Shown here piece by piece: positions 8,245-16,520 of a stretch of DNA of 64,000 nucleotides; positions within the stretch are counted from its first letter, which is position 1; each line of letters begins with the position of its first letter. The stretch comes from DASUAO01 sp046484625 (GTDB taxonomy: Bacteria; Actinomycetota; Acidimicrobiia; IMCC26256; PALSA-555), in NCBI GenBank assembly GCA_046484625.1, contig JAWOIO010000109.1, forward strand, positions 1 through 64,000, given 5' to 3'. The notes beneath the pieces were generated by a model. That model had not been told where the DNA came from and ran no database searches. It saw nothing but the letters and a program-made list of their open reading frames with translations. Position numbers and translations under genes: made by a program.

Positions 8245-9714
8245 GTGCGTGCAGTTCGAACCATCGGCGCAATGCTCGTCGTCGGCGTCCTCGGGGTGAG
8301 CGGTCCGGTGGCCGGGGCCACCGCCGAGCCGGCCGTCGCGCCGATCACGGGTGGCACCGGCGAGCCGAGCCTGGTCACCACGAGCTTCGACCTGGCCGCG
8401 CTGGGCTACGAGAAGGCCGAGTACTTCCTCGAAGGGGACGCCGCCGCGTACGCGTCCGACACCCCGCTCACCGCAGACGGCCAATGGGAGGTCCAGCCCC
8501 TCGACGAGACCGCTCCGTACAACACCCGGATCCTCGTCTACCGGCCGATCGACGCCGCCGACTTCAGCGGCACCGTCTTCGTCGAGTGGCTCAACGTCTC
8601 GGCCGGCTTCGACACCAGCCCCGACTGGAACCTCGCGCACAACCAGATCCTCCGCAGCGGCGCGGTGTGGGTGGGGGTCTCGGCGCAGGCGGTCGGCGTG
8701 GTCGGTGGCGGCCAGGCCGTCGCAGGTCTGCAGTCGGGCGGACTCAAGGGCGGCGACCCGGCGCGGTACGGAACCCTGGAGCACCCCGGCGACAGCTACT
8801 CCTACGACATCTTCTCCCAGGCCGGGACCGCCGTGCGGGGGACCGCACCCGACGACCCCCTCGGCGGCCTGAAGGCGAAGCACGTCATCGCGATCGGTGA
8901 GTCGCAGTCGGCGTTCCGCATGGTCACCTACGTGAACGCGGTCCACCCGGTGGCGGAGGTCTACGACGGCTTCCTCGTGCACAGCCGTGGCTCCAACAGT
9001 GCCGCGCTGCTCGAGCGGCCGTTCCCGGGCATCTCCGCGCCCGACCGGACCCGGATCCGCCCCGACCTCGACGTGCCCGTGCTGACCTTCCAGACCGAGA
9101 CCGACCTCGGCTTCGGGCACTTCCCGCCCCGCCAGGCCGACAGCTCGACGTTCCGGCTCTGGGAGGTCGCGGGGACCTCCCACGCCGACGCGTACACGGC
9201 CCAGATCGGCTTCGGCGACGCCGGGGACGGCGCGGCCGAGGTCACCCTCCTCGACGTCGCCAACGCCGGTGGCGGTCCGTTGAACTGTGCGGTGCCCATG
9301 AACTACGGACCGCAGTACGCGGTGCTCCAGGCCGCGCTGGCGCACCTCGAGGCGTGGGTCGTCGACGGTGTGGCTCCGCCGAGGGCACCACGACTGCGCC
9401 TCGAGCCCGGCCTCCCTGCGGTCATCGAGCGCGATCGCAATGGCAACGCACGGGGTGGGATCCGCACGCCGCTCGTCGACGCCCCGAACGCGACGTTGCG
9501 CGGTGACGGGAACGACGGCGGGAGGTTCTGCCAGCTCTTCGGCACGACGGTGCCGCTCGCGCCGACGACGATCGCGGCGCTCTACTCGTCACACGATGAC
9601 TACGTGGCGAAGTTCACCGAAGCGACCGCGGCCGCCGTGAAGGCGGGCTTCCTGCTGGAGCCGGAGGCCGACAACCTGAACGCCGCGGCCGAGGCGTCGA
9701 CCGTCGGGGGCTGA
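8245..9714 (+). CDS. Exported alpha/beta-hydrolase domain protein (Abhydrolase_10-like)
   Basis: A 489-aa secreted or periplasmic protein. A signal peptide (Arg residues, then AMLVVGVLGVSGPVAGATA) occupies about residues 1-30. The rest resembles the alpha/beta-hydrolase domain family PF20091, with the nucleophile motif IGESQSAFRM near residue 216 and a late His in AGTSHADAY near 311. Members are uncharacterised esterase-like proteins. GTG 8245 has a good Shine-Dalgarno (gagaaagg) 7 nt upstream. No operon partner downstream: the next gene converges 18 nt away. Confidence 0.75.
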   Translation: MRAVRTIGAMLVVGVLGVSGPVAGATAEPAVAPITGGTGEPSLVTTSFDLAALGYEKAEYFLEGDAAAYASDTPLTADGQWEVQPLDETAPYNTRILVYRPIDAADFSGTVFVEWLNVSAGFDTSPDWNLAHNQILRSGAVWVGVSAQAVGVVGGGQAVAGLQSGGLKGGDPARYGTLEHPGDSYSYDIFSQAGTAVRGTAPDDPLGGLKAKHVIAIGESQSAFRMVTYVNAVHPVAEVYDGFLVHSRGSNSAALLERPFPGISAPDRTRIRPDLDVPVLTFQTETDLGFGHFPPRQADSSTFRLWEVAGTSHADAYTAQIGFGDAGDGAAEVTLLDVANAGGGPLNCAVPMNYGPQYAVLQAALAHLEAWVVDGVAPPRAPRLRLEPGLPAVIERDRNGNARGGIRTPLVDAPNATLRGDGNDGGRFCQLFGTTVPLAPTTIAALYSSHDDYVAKFTEATAAAVKAGFLLEPEADNLNAAAEASTVGG

Positions 9715-9732
9715 GGCCCGCCCGAACCCGGG

Positions 9733-11322
9733 TCAGGCGAGGGCGACGAGGTCGAGCAGGTCGTCGGACCAGTAGTCGAGGTCACCCTCGGGCATCAGCA
9801 GCACCCGGTCGGGCGCGAGCCGCTCGACGAACCCCGCGTCGTGGCTCACCAGCACGATGGTCCCGGGCCAGGTCGCGAGCGCGGCACCGATCGCGTCGCG
9901 CGACGGCGGGTCGAGGTTGTTCGTCGGCTCGTCGAGCAGGAGCAGGTTGTGCTTGCCCGCGACGAGCTGCGCGAGCGCGAGCTTGGTCTTCTCGCCACCC
10001 GACAGCGTGCCTGCGTCCTGGTGCGCGATCTCGCCGCGAAGTCCGAACATGCCGAGCAGGTTCCGCTGCTCCTGGTTCGTCATCGACCCGTGGTCGGCGA
10101 AGTGCGACAGCACGGTCTTGCCGGCCGCGATGCCCTCGTGCTCCTGGGCGTAGTAGCCCGCCGAGACGTTGTGCCCGAGCTTCACGGATCCCGAGTCGGC
10201 CTCGGTGCGCTCGGCGAGGATGCGCATCAACGACGTCTTCCCTGCGCCGTTGAGCCCCATGATGAGCAGTCGCTCGTCGCGGCCGACATCGAAGGTGACG
10301 TCGGCGAACACTGGCGGCCCCCCGTAGCCCTTCTTCAGCCCCTCGACCGTCAGCACTGTGGAGCCTGGCCGCGGAGGCGCGGGGAAGCGCACGTTGATCG
10401 CCGCCTCCTTCTTCGGGCCGGTCTTGGCGTCGCGCCGCATGCGTGCGATGCGCGTGTCGAGTGCCTTGGCCTGCTTCGCGCGCTTCTCGGTCTGGCCGCG
10501 CATCGTGTCGGCCAGCGTCTTGATGCGCTTGATCTCGGACTGCTCGTGGGCGACGGTGCGGGCCAGCCGCACCTCGTCGGCCGCGCGCTGCTCGAGGTAC
10601 TGCGAGTACGTGCCGCGGTACTCGGTCATCTGCGCGGCGTCGAGGTGCAAGATGCGGGTGATGGCCTCGTCGAGGAGCTGGAGGTCGTGGCTCACGACGA
10701 GGAGCGCGCCACGGTACGAGCGCAGGAAGCCGAGCAACCACTCCTTGGCATCGGTGTCGAGGTGGTTGGTCGGCTCGTCGAGCAGGAGCAGCTCGCTCCC
10801 CGCGAACAGGATGCGCGACAGCTCGACGCGGCGACGCTCCCCGCCCGAGAGCGCGGAGAGGGGGAGGTCGAGCCGGTCGTCGGGGAGGCCGAGGCCGTGG
10901 GCGATCGTACGGGCCTCGGCGTCGGCGCCGTAGCCCCCTGCGCTTCGGTAGTTCTCCTCGGCCCGGGCGAAGCGGGCGACGTTGCGGTCGGTGGGGTCCT
11001 CGTCGACGCGGGCCCGCAGGATCTCGATCCGCTCGGCGGCGGTGTCGAGTCCCCGGCCCGAGAGGACGTGGGCCAGCGCGGTGATCTCGGTGGAGCGGGA
11101 ACGGGGCTTGGGGTCCTGGGGGAGATAGCCCAGCTCGTCGGAGCGCAGGACCGTGCCCCCGGCGGACGGCGCCTCACCGGCGAGCACCTTGAGCAGGCTC
11201 GTCTTCCCCGTGCCGTTGCGGCCGACGAGGCCGACGGTGTCACCGGCGCGCAGCGAGAACGAGGCGTCCGCCAACGTCTGGCGGCCACCGACCTCGACCG
11301 AGAGGGAACGGACCTGGAGCAC
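9733..11322 (-). CDS. ABC-F family ATP-binding protein
   Basis: A 529-aa soluble ABC-F protein; members act on ribosomes in translation control or antibiotic protection. Two ATP-binding domains are visible. The first has Walker A GRNGTGKTS (near 34), signature LSGGERRRVELS (near 148) and Walker B LLLLDEPTNHLD. The second has Walker A GLNGAGKTS, signature LSGGEKTKLALA and LLLLDEPTNNLD. The charged linker (near 230-300) joins them, and no membrane segments are present. Start at GTG 11322 matches the family N-terminus; GTG 11337 is an alternative. Which ABC-F subfamily is unclear. Confidence 0.88.
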   Translation of the reverse strand: MLQVRSLSVEVGGRQTLADASFSLRAGDTVGLVGRNGTGKTSLLKVLAGEAPSAGGTVLRSDELGYLPQDPKPRSRSTEITALAHVLSGRGLDTAAERIEILRARVDEDPTDRNVARFARAEENYRSAGGYGADAEARTIAHGLGLPDDRLDLPLSALSGGERRRVELSRILFAGSELLLLDEPTNHLDTDAKEWLLGFLRSYRGALLVVSHDLQLLDEAITRILHLDAAQMTEYRGTYSQYLEQRAADEVRLARTVAHEQSEIKRIKTLADTMRGQTEKRAKQAKALDTRIARMRRDAKTGPKKEAAINVRFPAPPRPGSTVLTVEGLKKGYGGPPVFADVTFDVGRDERLLIMGLNGAGKTSLMRILAERTEADSGSVKLGHNVSAGYYAQEHEGIAAGKTVLSHFADHGSMTNQEQRNLLGMFGLRGEIAHQDAGTLSGGEKTKLALAQLVAGKHNLLLLDEPTNNLDPPSRDAIGAALATWPGTIVLVSHDAGFVERLAPDRVLLMPEGDLDYWSDDLLDLVALA

Positions 11323-11370
11323 CCTCCATGATCCCACGCGGGCCTGCGGGTTCCCGCACCGCTTTCCGTG

Positions 11371-11442
11371 ACGGATCGCGCCCGCGCACCGGTTCTGGTG
11401 ACGGATCGCGCCCGCGCACCGGTTCTGGTGACGGATCGCGCC
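11371..11442. repeat. Tandem repeat, 30-bp unit, 2.4 copies
   Basis: Two perfect 30-bp copies (11371-11400 and 11401-11430) and a 12-bp partial third (beginning acggatcgcgcc) lie in the gap upstream of the ABC-F gene and downstream of the DUF3237 gene. No protein is evident in the gap. Confidence 0.9.
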
Positions 11443-11450
11443 GTCACGGG

Positions 11451-11504
11451 GGCCGGATCCGACACGAGAAGGGTGGGGAGGGCCGGATCCGTCACGAGAA
11501 GGGA
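11451..11504. repeat. Second tandem repeat, 30-bp period
   Basis: Two copies of a ggccggatccg[a/t]cacgagaaggg core start 30 bp apart (11451 and 11481) and differ at one base. This array is adjacent to the preceding array and shares its period, giving a composite repeat block between two minus-strand genes. Confidence 0.8.
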
Positions 11505-11524
11505 GCGGCGAAGCAGTGCTCAGA

Positions 11525-11953
11525 TCAGCGGAGCTCGCAGATCTCGTACGTGAGGATGGTGTTGTCCTCCGAGAGCGTCCCCTTGGCCACCGCCTGGATC
11601 GCGTTCAGCCAGGTGTAGCGCTCGTCGCCGGTCTCGTAGAGCGGCGCGGCGTAGATCGGCTTGACGCCCGGGCCCTCGGAGAAGTCGGTCCGGCCGTGGT
11701 ACCAGGAGTAGACGAGGGCGCCGTCGTGGGTCTCGAAGAGGGCGCGCACATCGAGCGTGCCGACCCCCTCGGCGCTCAGGGTCATCCAGTCGGCGGCGGC
11801 GACGCCCTTCAAGCTGCCCCGCAACCGATCGCCCTCGTACGCACCCTCGCGGACCTCGGCGATGATCCGGGTCCCCGACGGGGTGGACGGGAGGACGAAT
11901 GGCTCGGCCAGCGTGATGCGGGCGGTGGCGAGGGGGACGAGCTCGATGGTCAT
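11525..11953 (-). CDS. DUF3237 domain-containing protein
   Basis: A 142-aa protein matching the DUF3237 family, a small beta-barrel (lipocalin-like or calycin-like) domain of unknown function. Landmarks are GTRIIAEVREGAYEGDRLRG near residues 25-44, GALVYSWYHGRTDF near 77-90 and GDERYTWLNAIQAVAKG near 109-125, all characteristic of the family. ATG 11953 fits the family start better than the in-frame starts further upstream. It is divergent from the peroxiredoxin gene, with 70 nt between starts. Confidence 0.8.
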   Translation of the reverse strand: MTIELVPLATARITLAEPFVLPSTPSGTRIIAEVREGAYEGDRLRGSLKGVAAADWMTLSAEGVGTLDVRALFETHDGALVYSWYHGRTDFSEGPGVKPIYAAPLYETGDERYTWLNAIQAVAKGTLSEDNTILTYEICELR

Positions 11954-12011
11954 GGTGGCATCCTGCCAGAGCGTGCCCGGCCGGGCGACCAGATCGCGCG
12001 CAGCCGGACGA

Positions 12012-12017
12012 TAGGTT
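12012..12017 (+). promoter_or_regulatory. -10 hexamer TAGGTT, leaderless start
   Basis: TAGGTT plus 6 nt precedes ATG 12024 of the peroxiredoxin gene. Confidence 0.55.
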
Positions 12018-12023
12018 CGCGCC

Positions 12024-12482
12024 ATGCTGCAGACAGGTGACCTGGTCGACGACTTCGAGCTCCCCGACCAGACGGGCGCGGTGCGGCGGCTCAGCACGAT
12101 GCTTGCCGACGGGCCGGTGGTGCTGTTCTTCTACCCCGCGGCGATGACCAAGGGCTGCACGATGGAGAGCTGCCACTTCCGGGACCTCGCGGCGGAGTTC
12201 GCCGCGGCGGGCGCGCAGCGCGTCGGCATCAGCGGCGACACCGTCGACACGCAGAAGGAGTTCTCCGACGCCCACGAGTTCGACTACCCGCTGCTCGCGG
12301 ACACCGAGGGCACCGTCGCCGAGCTCTTCGGCGTGAAGCGCTCGTTCGGGATCTCGCCGTTGAAGCGGGCCACGTTCGTGATCGACCGGGACCGGACGGT
12401 CCTCGCCGCGATCAAGAGCGAGATCCGCATGAACGTCCACGCCGACAAGGCGCTCGAGGTGCTGCGAGCCGCGGCCGCCTGA
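12024..12482 (+). CDS. bcp: Peroxiredoxin, BCP/PrxQ type
   Basis: A 152-aa thiol peroxidase of the AhpC/TSA superfamily that reduces hydrogen and organic peroxides. The peroxidatic Cys is in MTKGCTMESC near residues 45-54. The second Cys five residues later is the resolving cysteine typical of BCP/PrxQ. The FFYPAAMTKGC context and ISGDTVDTQKEF near 75-86 fit the family. It probably takes electrons from thioredoxin. A TAGGTT box six bases before ATG indicates a leaderless transcript. The gene ends 29 nt before the LexA box of dnaE2. Confidence 0.9.
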   Translation: MLQTGDLVDDFELPDQTGAVRRLSTMLADGPVVLFFYPAAMTKGCTMESCHFRDLAAEFAAAGAQRVGISGDTVDTQKEFSDAHEFDYPLLADTEGTVAELFGVKRSFGISPLKRATFVIDRDRTVLAAIKSEIRMNVHADKALEVLRAAAA

Positions 12483-12510
12483 GCCTCGGTTCGGACCGGG
12501 CTTGCCGTAG

Positions 12511-12524
12511 CGAACATACGTTCG
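12511..12524. promoter_or_regulatory. LexA (SOS) box of dnaE2
   Basis: CGAACATACGTTCG matches the CGAAC-N4-GTTCG LexA operator and lies 37 nt before the dnaE2 start. It is nearly the same core as the box of imuA'. Confidence 0.92.
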
Positions 12525-12561
12525 ATACGGTGCTCTCCCCGAGCGGAGTGGGCCAGGCGCC

Positions 12562-15500
12562 ATGTACGCGGAGCTGCACTGCCACACGAACTTCTCGTTC
12601 CTCGACGGGGCGAGCCACCCCGAGGAGCTGGTCGACGAGGCCGTGCGGCTCGGGCTCGCCGGCCTGGCCGTCACCGACCACGACGGCTGCTACGGGGTGG
12701 TGCGCTTCGCCGAGGCCGCCCGCACCGCAGCTCTGCCCACGGTGTTCGGCGCCGAGCTCACACTCGAGCGGCGTGCCGGAGCAGCGAGCACCGGAGCAGC
12801 GAGCGTCCCGGAGGCCGATCCACCTGGCGAGCATCTCGTGGTGCTCGCCGACGGAGTGGAGGGGTACGCCCGACTCGCACGCGCGGTGAGTGCCGCGCAG
12901 ATGGCAGGGGAGAAGGGGGCGCCGCGCTTCACGCTCGCGGGGCTCGCCGAGGGTGCCCGCGCCGGAGTGCACGTCAACGGGAACCGGGCCAGCGTCACGA
13001 ACGACTCGTGGTTCGTGCTCACGGGGTGTCGCAAGGGCGCGGTACCGAGCGCGCTCATGGCCGACGGGCCCGCCGCGGCCCGCCACGCCCTCGACCGCCT
13101 GGTCGCGGCGTTCGGGCGCGAACGGGTGCTGGTGGAGCTGTGGGACCACGGCGACCCGCTCGACCGGCATCGCAACGACGCGCTCGCCCGGGTCGCCGTG
13201 CACGCGGGCGTGGAGGTCGTCGCCACCAACAACGTGCACTACGCGACCTCGAAGCAGCGCCCGCTCGCCACCGCGCTCGCCGCGGTGCGGGCCCGGCGCT
13301 CGCTCGACGAGCTCGACGGGTGGCTCCCCGCCGCGGGGTTCGCGCACCTGCGCTCGCCGGGGGAGCAGGCCCGACGCTTCGCGCGCTGGCCCGGCGCGGT
13401 GCAGCGTTCGGTGGAGGTCGCGCAGGAGTGCGCGTTCGACCTCCGGCTCGCCGCTCCCGAGCTCCCCGACCTCGAGGTGCCGGAGGGGCACACCGACATG
13501 TCGTGGCTGCGTGAGCTCACCAGACGCGGCGCCGAGGTGCGCTACCCGCGCTCGCACCCGCAGCACGAGCAGGCGCAACGGCAGATGGCCTATGAGCTCG
13601 ACGTGATCGAGCAGCTGAACTTCCCCGGCTACTTCCTCGTCCTCGTCGACATCGTCGACTTCTGCCGTCGCTCCGACATCTACTGCCAGGGACGGGGGAG
13701 CGCCGCCAACAGCGCGGTCTGCTACGCGCTCGGCGTCACCAAGGCCGACGCGGTCGCGCTCGGGCTGCTGTTCGAGCGCTTCCTCTCGCCCGAGCGCGAC
13801 GGCCCACCCGACATCGACCTCGACATCGAGCACGAACGCCGCGAGGAGGTCATCCAACACGTCTACGAGAAGTACGGGCGCGACCGCGCCGCGCAGGTCG
13901 CGAACGTCATCACCTACCGGCCCCGCTCCGCGATGCGCGAGATGGCCAAGGTCGCCGGGCTCTCGCCCGGGCAGGCCGACGCGCTCAGCAAGCGCATTGA
14001 CGGCTGGGCCGGTCGGGGTGGGGACGGGGGCGCGTCGGCTCTCCAGGGGGTACGTGACTCCGGCACCGCCCTCCCCGACCTCGTGCTCGACCTCGCCACC
14101 CAGGTGCTCGACTACCCCCGCCACCTCGGGATCCACTCCGGCGGCATGGTGATGGCCGACCGGCCACTGGTGGAGTTCTGCCCGGTGGAGTGGGCCCGCA
14201 TGGAGGACCGGTCGGTGCTCCAGTGGGACAAGGACGACTGCGCGGCTGCGGGGCTCGTGAAGTTCGACCTGCTCGGCCTCGGGATGCTCACGATGCTGCA
14301 CCTCGCCGTCGACCTGGTGCGCGAGCACGAGGGCATCGACCTCGACCTTGCCACCATCCCCCAGGAGGACGAGGTCTACGACCTGCTCTGCGCGGCCGAC
14401 ACGATCGGCGTGTTCCAGGTGGAGAGCCGGGCCCAGATGGCCACGTTGCCCCGCCTGCGGCCCCGCACCTTCTACGACCTGGTGATCGAGGTCGCGCTCA
14501 TCCGACCCGGCCCGATCCAGGGCGGCTCCGTGCACCCGTACCTGCGCCGGCGCGCCGGCGAGGAGCCCGTCACCTACCCGCACCCGGTGCTGGAGCCCTG
14601 CCTGCGCAAGACCCTCGGCGTGCCGCTGTTCCAGGAGCAGCTCATGCAGATCGCGATCGACGCGGCCGGGTTCACGCCCGGCGAGGCCGACCGGCTGCGT
14701 CAGGCGATGGGCTCGAAGCGGTCGAAGGCGCGCATGGCCGCGATGCGGGAGCGGCTCATGGTCGGGATGGCCGAGCGGGGAATTGTCGGCGACACCGCCG
14801 AGGAGATCGCCACCAAGCTCGAGGCGTTCGCGCACTTCGGCTTCCCCGAGAGCCACTCGGTGAGCTTCGCCTACCTCGTGTACTCGAGCGCGTGGGTGAA
14901 GTACCACCACCCCGACGCGTTCGCGTGCGCGCTGCTCAACGCGCAGCCGATGGGCTTCTACTCGCCGCACACGATCACCCGAGACGCGATCCGCCACGGG
15001 GTCGAGGTGCTCGGCCCGTGCGTGCAGGCATCGCGCCGCGAGTGCACGCTCGAGCCGCGCTCACGCGACGCCGGTCCCATCGGCGTGCCTCAGCCCGGCT
15101 GGCACGCCGCACCGTCCACCCGTGCCATGCGCGTCGGCCTGCGCTACGTGCGCGGGCTGTCGAGCGCGCTGCTCGACCGCATCGACGCGACCCGTGAGGC
15201 GGACGGCAGGTTCGTGGACCTGGAGGACTTCACCCGGCGCACGCACGCACCGGTCGACGCGCTGGAGGCGCTCGCCACCGCGGGCGCGTTCGCGTGCTTC
15301 GGCGTCGGTCGACGGGACGCGCTCTGGGCCGCGGGCGCGCTGGGCGAGGTACGGCCCGGTCGCCTCCCCGGCGTGGTCACCGGCGTCGAGGCACCCCGCC
15401 TCCCCGGCATGGATCCCATCGAGGAGACCGCCGCCGACCTCTGGTCCACCGGGCTGTCGGCCGGCGCGCACCCCACCGAGTTCGCCCGGGAGCGGCTCGC

Positions 15501-15828
15501 TGCCCGCGGTGCGGTCACCGCGGCGGGGCTGCGGGACCTCCCGCACCGCACGGTCGTGGAGGTGGGTGGGGTGGTCACGCACCGCCAGCAGCCCGAGACC
15601 GCGCACGGCGTGGTGTTCCTCAACCTCGAGGACGAGACGGGGTTGGTGAACGTGATCTGCACGCCCGACGTGTGGAGGCGGTTCCGGAGGGTCGCCCGCG
15701 AGTCGCCGGCCCTGTGCGTGCGCGGGCTCCTCGAACGCCACCAGGGCGTCATCAACCTCATCGCCCGCCGCATCGAGCCGCTCGACCTGCGCCCGGCCTC
15801 GCTGCTGCGTTCCCGCGACTTCCGCTAG
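12562..15828 (+). CDS. dnaE2: Error-prone DNA polymerase DnaE2
   Basis: DnaE2 (1088 aa) is the C-family polymerase that carries out damage-induced mutagenic translesion synthesis with ImuA' and ImuB. The PHP domain starts the protein (ELHCHTNFSFLDGA at residues 3-16). The polymerase active-site motif PPDIDLDIE lies near residues 414-422. A C-terminal OB-fold (VEVGGVVTHRQQPETAHGVVFLNLED) ends it. Length is normal for DnaE2 and shorter than the replicative DnaE1. A LexA box upstream makes it SOS-inducible. A small repeated insertion (AGAASTGAAS) lies near residues 72-82. Confidence 0.95.
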   Translation: MYAELHCHTNFSFLDGASHPEELVDEAVRLGLAGLAVTDHDGCYGVVRFAEAARTAALPTVFGAELTLERRAGAASTGAASVPEADPPGEHLVVLADGVEGYARLARAVSAAQMAGEKGAPRFTLAGLAEGARAGVHVNGNRASVTNDSWFVLTGCRKGAVPSALMADGPAAARHALDRLVAAFGRERVLVELWDHGDPLDRHRNDALARVAVHAGVEVVATNNVHYATSKQRPLATALAAVRARRSLDELDGWLPAAGFAHLRSPGEQARRFARWPGAVQRSVEVAQECAFDLRLAAPELPDLEVPEGHTDMSWLRELTRRGAEVRYPRSHPQHEQAQRQMAYELDVIEQLNFPGYFLVLVDIVDFCRRSDIYCQGRGSAANSAVCYALGVTKADAVALGLLFERFLSPERDGPPDIDLDIEHERREEVIQHVYEKYGRDRAAQVANVITYRPRSAMREMAKVAGLSPGQADALSKRIDGWAGRGGDGGASALQGVRDSGTALPDLVLDLATQVLDYPRHLGIHSGGMVMADRPLVEFCPVEWARMEDRSVLQWDKDDCAAAGLVKFDLLGLGMLTMLHLAVDLVREHEGIDLDLATIPQEDEVYDLLCAADTIGVFQVESRAQMATLPRLRPRTFYDLVIEVALIRPGPIQGGSVHPYLRRRAGEEPVTYPHPVLEPCLRKTLGVPLFQEQLMQIAIDAAGFTPGEADRLRQAMGSKRSKARMAAMRERLMVGMAERGIVGDTAEEIATKLEAFAHFGFPESHSVSFAYLVYSSAWVKYHHPDAFACALLNAQPMGFYSPHTITRDAIRHGVEVLGPCVQASRRECTLEPRSRDAGPIGVPQPGWHAAPSTRAMRVGLRYVRGLSSALLDRIDATREADGRFVDLEDFTRRTHAPVDALEALATAGAFACFGVGRRDALWAAGALGEVRPGRLPGVVTGVEAPRLPGMDPIEETAADLWSTGLSAGAHPTEFARERLAARGAVTAAGLRDLPHRTVVEVGGVVTHRQQPETAHGVVFLNLEDETGLVNVICTPDVWRRFRRVARESPALCVRGLLERHQGVINLIARRIEPLDLRPASLLRSRDFR
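12776..12805. repeat. Tandem repeat inside dnaE2, 2 x 15 bp
   Basis: Two copies of ccggagcagcgagc[a/g] are in frame and add five residues each (GAAST, GAASV) to a loop of the PHP domain. Confidence 0.8.
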
Positions 15829-15839
15829 AACTCCTGGCC

Positions 15840-16331
15840 ATGAGCGAACCGATCACCCTGATCCCCATCGGCCGGCTCGTGGGCGGGCGCACCGAGCCGA
15901 TCGACGACGACTGGGACGCGGTCGAGGCGACGATCATGCTCGACCCCACCCAGCTCGACGCCGACGCCACCGCCGGCCTCGACGCGTTCTCGCACCTCGA
16001 CGTGGTGTTCGCGTTCCACCGCGTGCCGGACGAAGAGATCCATCGTGGCGCCCGGCACCCGCGCGGTCGGGAGGACTGGCCGTTGGTGGGGATCCTCGCC
16101 CAACGGGGGAAGGGGCGTCCGAACCGGATCGGGGTGAGCACGTGCGCGCTCGTCCGCGTCGACGGGTTCACCCTGCACGTGCGAGGGCTCGACGCGATCG
16201 ACGGCTCGCCCGTGCTCGACGTGAAGGCGCACTTCGAGGAGATGGGACCCCGCGGTGAGGTCCGCCAGCCCGCGTGGAGCCGTGAGGTCATGACGGGGTA
16301 CTGGTCCGATCGGGAGTCCCCGCACGGGTGA
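15840..16331 (+). CDS. TrmO/TsaA-like SAM-dependent methyltransferase
   Basis: A 163-aa protein of the TsaA/TrmO family. The E. coli enzyme N6-methylates threonylcarbamoyladenosine 37 in tRNA. The fold is an unusual SAM-binding beta barrel. Recognisable elements are LIPIGRLVGGR near the N-terminus, LDAFSHLDVVFAFHRVPDEE near 49-68, HPRGREDWPLVGILAQRGKGRPNRIGVS near 76-103 (quoted here only to mark the family core) and GLDAIDGSPVLDVKAHF near 119-135. The family is diverse, so tRNA modification is probable but not certain. It starts 11 nt after dnaE2 and may ride on its transcript. Confidence 0.75.
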   Translation: MSEPITLIPIGRLVGGRTEPIDDDWDAVEATIMLDPTQLDADATAGLDAFSHLDVVFAFHRVPDEEIHRGARHPRGREDWPLVGILAQRGKGRPNRIGVSTCALVRVDGFTLHVRGLDAIDGSPVLDVKAHFEEMGPRGEVRQPAWSREVMTGYWSDRESPHG

Positions 16332-16337
16332 GGCGGG

Positions 16338-16343
16338 TACCCT
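16338..16343 (+). promoter_or_regulatory. -10 hexamer TACCCT before MgtE leader frame
   Basis: TACCCT ends 12 nt before ATG 16356 of the leader frame and 53 nt before ATG 16397 of the transporter, so the mRNA should start about 5 nt before the leader ATG. Confidence 0.45.
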
Positions 16344-16355
16344 GGTCGCCGAGCC

Positions 16356-16520
16356 ATGGAGCCAGAAGCGATGAACGAGCCCCCGAGTAGCGAGCAATGC
16401 CGCGCCGCGACCGCGTCCTGCGGCGGTTCCGCGTGCTTCTCCGCGCGGAACCGACCGACGTCCGGGCTGGCTTCGTCGCGCATCTTCTCGCCACCGCGAC
16501 GGGACTCCTCGCCGGGCTGA
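16356..16520 (+). CDS. Possible leader ORF upstream of MgtE-like transporter
   Basis: A 54-codon frame starting MEPEAMNEPPSSEQ overlaps the first 41 codons of the transporter gene in another frame. Its N-terminus is rich in Glu and Pro, like peptides that destabilise translating ribosomes at low Mg2+ (MgtL of enterobacteria starts MEPDPTPLP). It has no clear Shine-Dalgarno but sits close to a predicted transcription start. No homology is claimed; it may be a chance frame. Confidence 0.3.
   Translation: MEPEAMNEPPSSEQCRAATASCGGSACFSARNRPTSGLASSRIFSPPRRDSSPG

Noticed and set aside
8209..9345. Minus-strand extension giving a 733-aa methyltransferase
   Set aside because: It only mirrors the exported hydrolase gene, which has a signal peptide and Shine-Dalgarno; the methyltransferase fold starts at 8208.
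11371..11510. CRISPR-like array
   Set aside because: The 30-bp units are directly adjacent with no unique spacers, so this is a plain tandem repeat.
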